DNA of 64,000 nucleotides from UBA9659 sp965208605 (GTDB lineage: Bacteria > Pseudomonadota > Gammaproteobacteria > Pseudomonadales > Azotimanducaceae): the NCBI GenBank assembly GCA_965208605.1, contig OZ242345.1, positions 2,604,001 through 2,668,000 on the forward strand. The letters are read 5' to 3'. A program made the translations under genes and the position numbers. The notes under the pieces are model-generated. The model ran no database searches and was not told the origin of the DNA. It worked only from the letters and a program-made list of their open reading frames with translations. Positions 33,176-41,648 of this stretch are shown here, piece by piece; positions within the stretch are counted from its first letter, which is position 1; each line of letters begins with the position of its first letter.

Positions 33176-33233
33176 TTGGTAACCTATACGCGAGTGCAGT
33201 AAGCTCAATCATCATGACTAGGGAGTAGAAAAA

Positions 33234-34082
33234 ATGGCAATAGCGACACAAAAACGAACCACTATCGTCACCCTAGCGGTGCTACTGCTCGGTGTCCTAG
33301 TGCTCATCGGCTATTTCTTGATGGATGATGATGAGGCGCCCAGAGTCAGAGTGACCGCGCCGCCAGAAACATCGACGCCCTCTGTTCCTGCTGATACCAA
33401 GGGGACCGCAGAAGCCGAAGCTCCGGAGCTTGCCCCTCCCGCCCAGTCATCAGATTCGGTTGAAGATGATGCTATGTTTGTGTTGCCTTTGGTGGATGAC
33501 AGCGATGCTTTGATCAGAGATGGCGTACTGGATATGACGCGCAATGAGGACATCAACGCCTGGTTGGGGGTTGATAATCTGCTTCGGAAGACAGTGACCT
33601 TTGTTGATAATGTGGCACAGGGCGGGGTGGCAAAGGAACCGGCCCGGGTCATGGCACCCATTGGGAAGTTTCAGGTGACTCCGATTGATGATAAGACCTG
33701 GTATCTCAATGCGGAGTCCTATAGGCGGTACAACCTTTTTGGTGACATTGTGGAATCAGTTGATGCGCAGCGGGCAGCGGAGTTGTATATGTTGGTGCGT
33801 TCCTTGTTCCAGAATGCTTATGAGGACCTGGGATATGGTGATGCCTCTTTTGATGCGCGGCTCTTCCAGGCGATTGGCAGGCTGCTAGAAACACCGACCA
33901 TTGACCGGCCTATTCGTCTCGTGAGACCCGGTGTGTTTTATGAATTTGAAGATCCGCGCCTTGAATCATTGAGCGCGGCGCAGAAGCAGATGCTCAGAAT
34001 GGGACCAGATAACACCCGGCGCCTAAAGGCAAAATTGAGCGACATCGCCTTAGAGTTACGCCCACTATTGGATGATAGATAG
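33234..34082 (+). CDS. DUF3014 membrane-anchored protein
   Basis: A 282-residue protein with one N-terminal membrane anchor (VTLAVLLLGVLVLIGYFLM, about 12-30), an acidic Pro/Thr-rich linker to about residue 80, and a soluble domain carrying SYRRYNLFGDIVES and a C-terminal KLSDIALELRPLL. This matches the proteobacterial DUF3014 family, of unknown role. The soluble part should face the periplasm. It follows cimA by 58 bp but is probably independent of it in function. Confidence 0.7.
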   Translation: MAIATQKRTTIVTLAVLLLGVLVLIGYFLMDDDEAPRVRVTAPPETSTPSVPADTKGTAEAEAPELAPPAQSSDSVEDDAMFVLPLVDDSDALIRDGVLDMTRNEDINAWLGVDNLLRKTVTFVDNVAQGGVAKEPARVMAPIGKFQVTPIDDKTWYLNAESYRRYNLFGDIVESVDAQRAAELYMLVRSLFQNAYEDLGYGDASFDARLFQAIGRLLETPTIDRPIRLVRPGVFYEFEDPRLESLSAAQKQMLRMGPDNTRRLKAKLSDIALELRPLLDDR

Positions 34083-34083
34083 G

Positions 34084-34200
34084 GCACCCCTCCCGCCCTT
34101 CCGGTATGAAGAGCCCGTCCTCCCCGCCGTCAGGATTAAAGAAGGCGGGGGCGACTAGGTTCGGCGAGAATGACGGCGGGTCGACGACAACCCACCCGTC
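34084..34200. repeat. Dispersed repeat between DUF3014 and STAS genes
   Basis: Holds CCCCGCCGTCAGGATTAAAG, AAGGCGGGGGCG and GGTTCGGCGAGAATGACGGCG pieces of the main family. The tail lies between two convergent genes. No separate terminator was recognised. Confidence 0.65.
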
Positions 34201-34202
34201 AT

Positions 34203-34535
34203 TCAAGACACATCGTCAACCGCATCCTGCACCGAGTCATGAATAGGCACGATATTGTGGAAGCCAGTGATCTGGAATATCTCCATAATCTCTGGGGACA
34301 GGTTTGCCAGACAGAATTTACATTTATTGGTTTCAGCTTCCTTCGCGAGCACCAAAATACTTCGCAGCCCGGCACTACTAATATAGTCCAAAGCAGAGAA
34401 GTCAATCACCAGGGCGCCTTTATCCTTCACACGCCCTAGCAACTGCTCTTCAAATGAGGTTAATCCTTCTGAATCCAGCCGTCCCGCTGGCTTGGCAATG
34501 CGTACTTTGCCGCGCTCTTCAACTGAAATTTCCAT
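34203..34535 (-). CDS. STAS-domain anti-sigma-factor-antagonist-like protein
   Basis: A 110-residue SpoIIAA/RsbV-like single STAS domain. The phosphorylatable serine region is VIDFSALDYISSAGLRSIL, at about 45-63. Such proteins relay signals by binding an anti-sigma kinase; no kinase or phosphatase gene lies nearby. It is downstream of the GPP34 gene on the same strand with 88 bp between, so the two may be co-transcribed. Confidence 0.85.
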   Translation of the reverse strand: MEISVEERGKVRIAKPAGRLDSEGLTSFEEQLLGRVKDKGALVIDFSALDYISSAGLRSILVLAKEAETNKCKFCLANLSPEIMEIFQITGFHNIVPIHDSVQDAVDDVS

Positions 34536-34623
34536 AAATGCTGGTCCTTATTGGGAGTGGTTATTGTGAATCATAGTTATGAATCGCTTTTATACATCAT
34601 TTACAAGTTGCTCTCGCCCCCGC

Positions 34624-35322
34624 CTAGTAGGGCGCCACCGGTTGCATGCGCATTACAATAAAGTCGCTAATCACCTCAGAAATCGCATGCGACACCAGAT
34701 CCATCTTACTGATTTGATAGATCTTTTCATCGACAATACTCAGTTCTTTTGTCGCCAGCAGGTCTTCAAAAAATCCGGTGGCATTACACAAAGCAATAAT
34801 AGCGATATCCTTGGCGCTTGGAATGTCATTGCTGAAGAGTATTTGCATGATGCGTAGTTTCACTTCCCGCTCCGCCCGCCCATCAATGACGGGATACCGA
34901 CGGTCTTCAAATACCCAGAGGTACTTCTTGTCTTTTTGTACCAAAATCCCTTGATCGACCAGGAGTGCAAGAGATTTGTCTCTGATCTCATGGCTATTGT
35001 CGTAGAACCGATGCACCCAGGTCGTAATACTTTGCTGCTGGTCTGTTTCCGCCACTATTTGGGCGAGGTATTCGTCAAGTACCGCATGCTCGGTCGGGGT
35101 ATTCTCGGTGACCCAGAGATTCTTGAGGTCAGAGTCTACGCGCGCATGCAGTGCCAAATCCATCAATACCGCACCTCCTAGAGCAACATCAAGTGCCAAC
35201 TGCTGCCGGATATCAATTTTCCCGCTTTCATCATCCAGCAACAGTAGTAACAATTCCTCAGGTAAACTCAATGGCATGGATCTTCTCCCTCTTGCCGTCT
35301 TCTCGGTATCAGAGGCGGTCAT
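34624..35322 (-). CDS. GPP34 (GOLPH3-like) domain protein
   Basis: A 232-residue member of the Golgi phosphoprotein 3 family. LSLPEELLLLLLDDESGKI at about 18-36 and ALGGAVLMDLALHARV match the conserved core, followed by the helical DKSLALLVDQGILVQ and REVKLRIMQIL segments. In eukaryotes the family binds PI4P; in bacteria the role is not established and it is commonest in actinobacteria. Lipid-modifying genes (two CDP-alcohol phosphatidyltransferases) lie within 10 kb. The start is uncertain: Met 1 or Met 16. Confidence 0.8.
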   Translation of the reverse strand: MTASDTEKTARGRRSMPLSLPEELLLLLLDDESGKIDIRQQLALDVALGGAVLMDLALHARVDSDLKNLWVTENTPTEHAVLDEYLAQIVAETDQQQSITTWVHRFYDNSHEIRDKSLALLVDQGILVQKDKKYLWVFEDRRYPVIDGRAEREVKLRIMQILFSNDIPSAKDIAIIALCNATGFFEDLLATKELSIVDEKIYQISKMDLVSHAISEVISDFIVMRMQPVAPY

Positions 35323-35638
35323 GACTCACCACCCTCTAGAATTCTAGCCTATTATCACCCTGACAGGATATTTTGCACTAACACATTGACACCAACGTAT
35401 TTTCATTAACACATTGACATCAACACATTCACACCAACACAAGAGGCAGATTTTATCAGCAATTTATCCTATTGAACCACTGTCTTGTATTTTTTTTTGG
35501 TATGCCGAACCCGCCCCTATTCCACGGGACAAGCATCCATGGGGTTGCACTGTGGTTGCACTTTGTCGCCGTTTCAAGCATAACCCTATCCGATGCCCTA
35601 AGTCATGAACCTAAGAGGTGCGCCCCAGCAGTGCTAAG
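35323..35638. repeat. Gap with degenerate ACACATTGACA-type repeats
   Basis: A 316-bp AT-rich gap between divergent genes. TAACACATTGACA occurs at 35379 and 35407, with further ACACATTCACACCAACAC to about 35442. The rest shows no gene. Promoters for both flanking genes should lie here, but I cannot fix them. Confidence 0.5.
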
Positions 35639-36643
35639 ATGACCGAAGAAACCGACAAACCCGCTCGCCGCCTGGTATCCCTCAGCCTGCGCGGCATGAC
35701 CTGGGCCCTGGCGGCCGGGTGCTTTTATCTCGTCTATCGCCGGATTGCCGCCGGGGCCCAGGCTGAGGACCTGACCCTCATAGCCTATCTCATTAACTTC
35801 TTCGGGGATGCCAGTTGGGGTCTATGGCTGAGCCTGATGATCCCTTATTCCATCTTCTTCTTCCTGGTGGATGCCCATGCCACCTGGCGGGCAATCAAGT
35901 GGCTGAACATCAGCAGCATCAAATTCGGCAATATACTGCCCATCCGGGCGAGTGCCTATGTCTTATCCCTGGTCAATGAGCAACTCGGCAAGGGCGCCAT
36001 GTCTCTGTATCTGTTGCGCCGCCATGCGGTACCCGGCTGGCAAGCCCTATCCACCATGATCTTCATGGCGATGGTGGAGATCTATCAACTGCTACTCTTC
36101 TCGGCGGTCGGCGTCATCATCTACTATGACTTGATACTAGCCGCCTCAGTGGAGCATCGGTTACTGCACACATTGATTGGCGTGTATATTGTCGCCTTCC
36201 TCTATCTGCCCGTGCATCTGGCATATTTTCGAGGGCGTATATTCAAGGGCAGCACCTTCAGGGACTATCCGATCTTCCACGCCCTGCGGCATGCCGAGTT
36301 CAAACACTATCTCCTCCTCCTGCTATGCAAGCTACCCAATCTGTTGATGGGCGTCCTGGTCTATACCCTGGCGCTGGCACTCTTTAGTGTGGAGGTGGTG
36401 TTTGGGCAGATGCTGGCGTTTCTCCCCATTATCTTCTTGGCGGCGGCGCTTCCCTTGCCCTTCCATGCGGGTGCCTTGCTACTCTGGACGGTGCTCTTCC
36501 CGGAATACCCCCAGGTGGGCGTCTTCTCCCTGATTATGCACAGCTTTTTTGTGTTGTTTAACGCCAGCATCGGGCTGATATTCCTGCCCCGTGCCAATAA
36601 GGAATTATTTATCGAGGGTCCTGCCAAGTCCGCCACAGGCTGA
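35639..36643 (+). CDS. Polytopic membrane protein, unknown
   Basis: A 334-residue protein with about seven to eight hydrophobic segments, including WALAAGCFYLVY, MIPYSIFFFLVDAH and LLLLCKLPNLLMGVLVYTLALALF. Its layout recalls the flippase-like LPG-synthase membrane family, but I see no decisive motif. I start it at ATG 35639 rather than 35618 since the latter adds only a short polar stretch. Its 3' end overlaps the convergent phosphatidyltransferase gene by 35 bp. Confidence 0.6.
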   Translation: MTEETDKPARRLVSLSLRGMTWALAAGCFYLVYRRIAAGAQAEDLTLIAYLINFFGDASWGLWLSLMIPYSIFFFLVDAHATWRAIKWLNISSIKFGNILPIRASAYVLSLVNEQLGKGAMSLYLLRRHAVPGWQALSTMIFMAMVEIYQLLLFSAVGVIIYYDLILAASVEHRLLHTLIGVYIVAFLYLPVHLAYFRGRIFKGSTFRDYPIFHALRHAEFKHYLLLLLCKLPNLLMGVLVYTLALALFSVEVVFGQMLAFLPIIFLAAALPLPFHAGALLLWTVLFPEYPQVGVFSLIMHSFFVLFNASIGLIFLPRANKELFIEGPAKSATG

Positions 36644-37142
36644 ACAGGCGGTCAATCATTGATATGAGGGTAGTGATGACCAGCCCCCAACCGACCCAGA
36701 TCAGGCTGGAGAAGGGCAGGACTTCCACCCCCAGGCTCAGTTGCATGATCGGCAGGCCCGCGCAGACGTAGTAGCTGAGGCCATTGTATTTGCCGACCTG
36801 GCTGGTGCGTAGTGGCCTGCCTTTGAGCGTGCCGGAATCCAACACATATTGGATGAATGCCGCCGGCACCAGAATCACCAGGGCCCAGGGCACCCAGGCA
36901 TGTCCTGCCAGTGCGGCCAGCCCGCAGGTTACAAAAAAGGCATCGCAGCCATGGTCAAGCAGCCCCCCTAGGGTGGAGCTGAGGCTGAGCTTCCTGGCGA
37001 GGAAGCCATCAACAAGGTCGGTGCCTATCGCGACCCAGAATATCAGGGTCGCCAGTTCCCAACGGGAATCGGCAATGCTCCCAAAGAGCAAGATGCCCAG
37101 GAGCAGCCGGGAGCCGCTGAGTAGATTGGGCAGGAGCTTCAT
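36609..37142 (-). CDS. CDP-alcohol phosphatidyltransferase
   Basis: A 177-residue membrane enzyme that swaps CMP of a CDP-linked lipid or alcohol for another alcohol. The signature is complete: DLVDGFLAR then LGGLLDHGCD, matching D-x2-D-G-x2-A-R ... G-x3-D-x3-D. About four to five membrane helices are seen. PgsA-like or phosphatidylinositol-phosphate-type products are possible; the acceptor is unknown. Confidence 0.82.
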   Translation of the reverse strand: MKLLPNLLSGSRLLLGILLFGSIADSRWELATLIFWVAIGTDLVDGFLARKLSLSSTLGGLLDHGCDAFFVTCGLAALAGHAWVPWALVILVPAAFIQYVLDSGTLKGRPLRTSQVGKYNGLSYYVCAGLPIMQLSLGVEVLPFSSLIWVGWGLVITTLISMIDRLFSLWRTWQDPR

Positions 37143-37261
37143 AGAAAATAGCGCATAACGACTTGTTCACACTTAACTGTTAATGAGAACTTCGGACAAA
37201 GGCTCATCCTAGGGCGAGGTAGCGCATAATGCGAGTACTGACTGGTTCTGAGTTGATGTGT

Positions 37262-37500
37262 AAATGCCCCACAGGTGGTTGCCTTTGTTCCTCTGGATTC
37301 CCCCCGAACCCTGTCGTCCCGCCGAAGGCAGGACAACAGGGTTCGGCGAGAATGACGGGGTTTATGCCATCGCCGTGACAACTGGATTCGGCGGGACGAC
37401 AGGGTTCGGTCGGTGGGTTGTGCTATCGTTAAAGGCGACCCCCCGCCCGCCGTCATTCTCGAGCTTTGCTCGGGAATCCAGAGGAACAAAGGCAATGATA
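37262..37500. repeat. Dispersed repeat cluster before the NAD(P)-binding gene
   Basis: Contains a reverse piece CTCTGGATTCCCCCCGAACC with an internal inverted pair (AACCCTGTCGTCC / GGACAACAGGGTT), another GGATTCGGCGGGACGACAGG piece at about 37384, and a canonical forward copy at 37447-37496 ending AGAGGAACAAAGGCAA. No gene is seen. Confidence 0.75.
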
Positions 37501-37546
37501 ATGAGAACCTGGGGCGAAGTCTTATTCTAGGGCGAGGTATTACATC

Positions 37547-38662
37547 ATGCGAGTACTGATTACTGGTGCTAATGGCAAGTTGGGGCAAAGACTGATCCAG
37601 CGGTTTGCCGCTGAGCCGAATGTCGAGATTGAAGTGGTGGCCGCAGTCCGTTCGGCCGCCGCTGCTGCGACCCTGGAGGCGACCCTTTCGGCAACCCGTC
37701 CGGCAACTCATTCGGCCCTTCATCATAAGACGACTATCCAGCGAGTGGATTACCATGAGCCCCAGACCCTGGTGGCAGCGGCGGCAGGGTGCGACACGCT
37801 AGTACAGCTGGCAGGCACTATCAAGGAATCTCGGCAAAATCCCTTTCATCTGGTGCATGAGCAGGCCTGCGAGGCACTGGTTACCGCGCTGAGCCGGCCG
37901 GATAACAGCGTGAAGCAGATTATTCAGCTCAGCGTCCTGGGTGCCGACCCGGCGAGTCGCAATGCCTGTTTTAGGTCTCGGGGGAGAGCCGATAACATAC
38001 TGCTGTCTGGGCCCATCCCGACGACGGTGCTGAGGGTGCCTATGGTGCTGGGGCAGGGCGATTTTGCCGCTAAACGCCTGGCAGCTCAGGGGGCGGCGAC
38101 CTTTTGTTGCACCTTTCACGCCGCTTCTTTGGAGCAGCCTATTGATAGCGATGACCTGATTGAGGCGATTTTGCGGTTGAGCCTTTCCCCAGGGCTTTCC
38201 CCAGAGATATCAGCATCCGACTCAAACATACTGCAACTGGCGGGACCCGAATCCCTCTCCCGGGCGGCCTTGATTCATCGTGCTAGCCGCTGCCTGGCGC
38301 AGGGCTCTATAGAAGTGCAGGCTGAGGGCTCTATAGAAGTGCAGGCTGAGGGCTCTATAGAAGTGCCGGCTGAGGGCTCTATAGAAGTGCCGGCTGAGGG
38401 CTCTATAGAAGGTATGGCACAGTCGCTTACACGAGCAACAGGGGGAGGGCGGCGCTTCTTGCCGAGGGTGATTTCTTTGCCACTGGGGCTGGGTTATCTG
38501 CTTGCCGGTATGCTGGAGCGTGGCGCCCAGCCGCCAGTGACCCGGGCCATGCTGGGTGTCTTAGATCATGATGACCAGGTGGATGCCACCCCCGCCTGCC
38601 AGGCACTGGGTATCCACTTGACTCCCCTGGATGAAACCCTGCGTAAGGTACTGCTAGGCTGA
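37547..38662 (+). CDS. NAD(P)-binding protein, NmrA/atypical SDR-like
   Basis: A 371-residue Rossmann protein beginning MRVLITGANGKLGQRLIQRF, the GxxGxxG fold start of atypical SDRs such as the NDUFA9/NmrA group. QLAGTIKE and QLSVLGADP fit the family. No canonical YxxxK is clear. Residues about 253-289 are an in-frame 24-bp repeat encoding EGSIEVQA four times, a low-complexity insert before the C-terminal LPLGLGYLLAGMLERG helix. Function unknown; a redox-sensing or quinone-linked role is common in the family. Confidence 0.7.
   Translation: MRVLITGANGKLGQRLIQRFAAEPNVEIEVVAAVRSAAAAATLEATLSATRPATHSALHHKTTIQRVDYHEPQTLVAAAAGCDTLVQLAGTIKESRQNPFHLVHEQACEALVTALSRPDNSVKQIIQLSVLGADPASRNACFRSRGRADNILLSGPIPTTVLRVPMVLGQGDFAAKRLAAQGAATFCCTFHAASLEQPIDSDDLIEAILRLSLSPGLSPEISASDSNILQLAGPESLSRAALIHRASRCLAQGSIEVQAEGSIEVQAEGSIEVPAEGSIEVPAEGSIEGMAQSLTRATGGGRRFLPRVISLPLGLGYLLAGMLERGAQPPVTRAMLGVLDHDDQVDATPACQALGIHLTPLDETLRKVLLG
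38303..38412 (+). repeat. In-frame 24-bp tandem repeat, 4.5 units
   Basis: Units at 38303, 38327, 38351 and 38375 plus a partial fifth encode GSIEVQAE/GSIEVPAE. The first two and last two are near-identical pairs, suggesting recent stepwise duplication. Confidence 0.93.
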
Positions 38663-38693
38663 AGGGTGCGTACCTAATACCTAAGCACGAATA

Positions 38694-38735
38694 AACAGGC
38701 ACGAATTAACAGGCACGAATTAACAGGCACGAATT
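38694..38735 (+). repeat. 14-bp tandem repeat before the membrane gene at 38787
   Basis: Three exact copies of AACAGGCACGAATT. The array ends 51 bp before the next start codon. Confidence 0.9.
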
Positions 38736-38786
38736 ACCGATAGACACAGGCGACCAGGTTGGAAACAATAGCCCCAGGATAAAAAT

Positions 38787-39911
38787 ATGATGCCGAGCCT
38801 AACTAAGAGCGTAACCCAGAGCGGAACCGAGAGCGGCACCCAGATGCTGGCCCCGGAAGCCGCGCCCGCGCCAGCCTCGATGTCGAGTCTGCCTCCGGGA
38901 AAGCCGCCCGCGCCAGTCCCGGTGACCCCCGGCCTGACCCACCTGCCCATGCTGCGTTTGCTGGACCGCTCGGGTCTCTCCCCCTGGCTCCTATCGCTAG
39001 GGACCTTCCTCTCCATGACAGTCATCGCCATTGCCACCATCATCGCCGTGCGGGTGCCGGACCCCGCCGTGTATCGCAACAGCATCGCCTTCTCAGCAGT
39101 GATCAGTTTTTTCCTGCTCTTTTATTTTTCTATGGGGCGAGGCTGGCATCAGGATGTCATCAAATTTATAGAATTTGATCCCTCCCTGGTGAAAATTTTT
39201 GACCTACTGAACCCGGGGCGGTGGCTCGTCTTTGCGGAGCTTGTTTTGGCGGTCTGCTTAGCGAGTATGGATGCAGAGAGAAGTGTCATCTCGGCCGGGA
39301 TGCCGCTGGAACTCGCCCTGGGTATCTGGAGCTATTACGTCATTCAATACCTGCTGATTATTCTGTGTGCCGATATTGTCTTTCGGCAACTGGCGTGCAT
39401 GCTGAAGGTCGTCCGCCAGATGCGCATTGACCTGCTCAACAGCGAGTTTTACTCCACTCTGGCGAATGTCATGGTGCGGCATATAGGGCTGTATATTTTT
39501 GGGCTCTGTATCATTTTCCTCAGCCGCCTGGTGTTCACCGAGGGCAGCATCAGCATCGCCGACATGCTACTCATCATGATGCCCTGGTATTTGCCCGGGC
39601 TCATCATCATCAGCCTCTACCTTATTCCATACAATCACTTCCGACATAGAGTGCGCTTTCGCAAGTATCAGGAATTGAATTGTATCGCCAGTGCCCTTGC
39701 CGGCAACCAGGCCGCCCTGGAAGATTCGCTGCTGAAGGATGAGCCCAGACCCTCCAAAATTGACCTGCTCTACTATCAAAAGCGCATTCAAGGGATTAGA
39801 GAATGGCCCTTCACAGATAAGATCCGTAGCCTGGTGCTCTTCGGTATCCTGCCACCCCTCACCTGGGTGATTGCCGCCCTGATTGAAGTCACTATAGAAA
39901 GTCTGCTGTAA
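38787..39911 (+). CDS. Polytopic membrane protein, unknown
   Basis: A 374-residue protein. The first 50 residues are Pro/Ala/Thr-rich and polar. Hydrophobic helices then appear, among them FLSMTVIAIATIIAV, ISFFLLFYFSMGRG, YIFGLCIIFLSRLVF and a C-terminal LPPLTWVIAALIEV. A charged cytoplasmic part lies near residues 285-345. I do not recognise the family. It stands between a repeat array and a repeat cluster, with no obvious partner gene. Confidence 0.6.
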   Translation: MMPSLTKSVTQSGTESGTQMLAPEAAPAPASMSSLPPGKPPAPVPVTPGLTHLPMLRLLDRSGLSPWLLSLGTFLSMTVIAIATIIAVRVPDPAVYRNSIAFSAVISFFLLFYFSMGRGWHQDVIKFIEFDPSLVKIFDLLNPGRWLVFAELVLAVCLASMDAERSVISAGMPLELALGIWSYYVIQYLLIILCADIVFRQLACMLKVVRQMRIDLLNSEFYSTLANVMVRHIGLYIFGLCIIFLSRLVFTEGSISIADMLLIMMPWYLPGLIIISLYLIPYNHFRHRVRFRKYQELNCIASALAGNQAALEDSLLKDEPRPSKIDLLYYQKRIQGIREWPFTDKIRSLVLFGILPPLTWVIAALIEVTIESLL

Positions 39912-39964
39912 ATCCGGTCCTGGTCTGGTGCCGCTTATTCCCACCCCCGTTGATGGGTAGCGGG

Positions 39965-40140
39965 AATATCAAGGTGCTTGCCTTTGTTCCTCTGGATTCC
40001 CGAGCAAGCTCGAGAATGACGGCGCGGGGCGCCGTAGGCCGCCTTCGGCGCCCCGCGCCGTCATTCTCGCCGAATCCAGTTGTCCACGCCAAAGGCGGGG
40101 ACAACTGGGTGCGGGGGGAATCCAGAGGAACGAGCGGTAT
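39965..40140. repeat. Dispersed repeat cluster, inverted pair
   Basis: A reverse canonical copy at 39975-40030 is followed by a forward CGCGCCGTCATTCTCGCCG copy at 40052-40136. The CGGCGCCCCGCG boxes between them form a palindrome. It separates two convergent genes and could act as a bidirectional terminator. Confidence 0.75.
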
Positions 40141-40145
40141 TGCTT

Positions 40146-41423
40146 TCATTCCTCTTGCGACTCTTGTCTTGACCGCTTGGTGACCAGTGTTTCCGGGACC
40201 GCAAATTGCACCATGCTGATACCGGCTATCCCAATCATGGCCGCAAAGACAAAAGCACCGCTGAGCAGGAATAGGTTGGCGATCATCCCGATACACAGGG
40301 GTCCGGCGAAGGAGCCGACATCACTCATCATCCGCCATACCCCCAGGAATTCCCCGCGATTGGACGCGGCGGAAAAGTCCGCCCCCAGGGTCATGTTAAT
40401 GCCGCTGCCCAGACCATTACCGAAACCCACCAGGAGAGCGGCGGCGGTGAGCGCAAAGGCATCAGCAGTGAAGGGAATGACAATCAGCCCCAGGGTGAGG
40501 AAGCCCAGGCAAGCAGTCGCCACGGGTTTGCGCCCCCAGGTGTCCATCGCGAAGCCGGCGACCGGGAACATACACATATCCACCAGAGCCGCGATGCTGA
40601 CGATGTAACCAATCTGCGCCGTGTCCAGCCCAATGGAGTCTCCCCAGAGAGGCACCATGAGTTGCCGGAGGGCACGCAGCATGGTCAGTAGCAACATGGC
40701 GACCCCGGCAGTGGCGAAGACCCGCCTATGCCGGCGCAACACCTCCGGCAAGATTTTTAACAGGGGCAGGCTCGGGGCGGCACGAGCGGATTGTTGATCT
40801 GAGCGGGCAAACACCAGGATCACCAGGAGGGGCAGGGAGATGAGCCCGGCAAGCACCAGGAAGGCTATTTCAAAACCGAATTGGCTCGCTATGGTGCCAC
40901 TCAGCAGCGGCCCGATGAAGCCGCCCGCGCGTTGAAAGCCGGCCATGGTGGCAAGCGTCTTGCCCCGGTGCCCCAGCGGTGCCAGTTGGGAAATATAAGC
41001 CAGCCGACCGAGAAACCACACCGACATCCCCGTGCCTAGCGCCAGGGCGGCAATGCCAAGATGCACACCACTGGTCGCCTGGCTGGCACCCAGACCGGTC
41101 AGCACCAGCAGCAGGATGCCAAGCAGCATGGCGAACTTGCTGCCCGCACGCGATACCACATAGCCCGCGGGAATATCCGCAATGACATTGCCCAGCCCCC
41201 AGAGGGAGAAGACCAGCGCCGCCATGCTGGCATGCCCGTCCAGGTCCAGCACAAACAGCGGCAACATCAGGATGAAACTACTGTTGCACACCGACATCAG
41301 CAAGACCGGCAGATAGACCGACACCGACAGATGCCGTGCCAGTAGCGGTAGGCTTATCCAGGCCTCGGGGGCACTGTTGTGGTGATGGTCACTGGGGTCA
41401 CTACTGCTGTTGTTCCTATTCAT
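40146..41423 (-). CDS. MFS transporter
   Basis: A 425-residue major facilitator with about twelve membrane helices. SLWGLGNVIADIPAGYVVSR fits the motif-A loop after helix 2, and GFGNGLGSGINMTLGADFS lies in the second half. The N-terminus is Ser/His-rich (DPSDHHHN). I start it at 41423; the frame stays open upstream through a dispersed repeat, which is unlikely to be part of the native protein. Substrate unknown; drug or metabolite efflux is typical. Confidence 0.8.
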   Translation of the reverse strand: MNRNNSSSDPSDHHHNSAPEAWISLPLLARHLSVSVYLPVLLMSVCNSSFILMLPLFVLDLDGHASMAALVFSLWGLGNVIADIPAGYVVSRAGSKFAMLLGILLLVLTGLGASQATSGVHLGIAALALGTGMSVWFLGRLAYISQLAPLGHRGKTLATMAGFQRAGGFIGPLLSGTIASQFGFEIAFLVLAGLISLPLLVILVFARSDQQSARAAPSLPLLKILPEVLRRHRRVFATAGVAMLLLTMLRALRQLMVPLWGDSIGLDTAQIGYIVSIAALVDMCMFPVAGFAMDTWGRKPVATACLGFLTLGLIVIPFTADAFALTAAALLVGFGNGLGSGINMTLGADFSAASNRGEFLGVWRMMSDVGSFAGPLCIGMIANLFLLSGAFVFAAMIGIAGISMVQFAVPETLVTKRSRQESQEE

Positions 41424-41431
41424 CGGCATCC

Positions 41432-41475
41432 TCCGCGCCGTCATTCTCGAGCTTGCTCGGGAATCCAGCTTGTAT
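41432..41475. repeat. Dispersed repeat upstream of the MFS gene
   Basis: Carries CGCGCCGTCATTCTCGAGC and TTGCTCGGGAATCCAG, a canonical forward copy directly before the MFS start on the other strand. Between it and the MATE repeat lies GTTGCACTTCGGGGTTGAG (41537-41555), a relative of the second repeat family. Confidence 0.75.
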
Positions 41476-41601
41476 ATTTTTCCGTCAGCATCAAAGCCTG
41501 ACGCTTCCGCGCCGTTCATCCTCTCCACGCCAACCTCTGTTGCACTTCGGGGTTGAGTCCAAGATGCCCCACAGGTGGTTGACTTCGTTCCTCTGGATTC
41601 C

Positions 41602-41648
41602 CGTCCCCCCGATCATCACAGCCGATGGCTGTGATGATCGGGGGGACG
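41602..41648. repeat. Long perfect hairpin inside a dispersed repeat
   Basis: Arms 41602-41623 and 41627-41648 are exact 22-bp reverse complements around a GAT loop. Outside are CTGGATTCC and GAGAATGACGGG of the main family. It overlaps the 3' end of the MATE gene and could terminate its transcript, though no T run follows closely. Confidence 0.85.

Noticed and set aside
34084..34200. Intrinsic terminator between DUF3014 and STAS genes
   Set aside because: The GC-rich sequence is explained by the dispersed repeat and lacks a T run on either strand.
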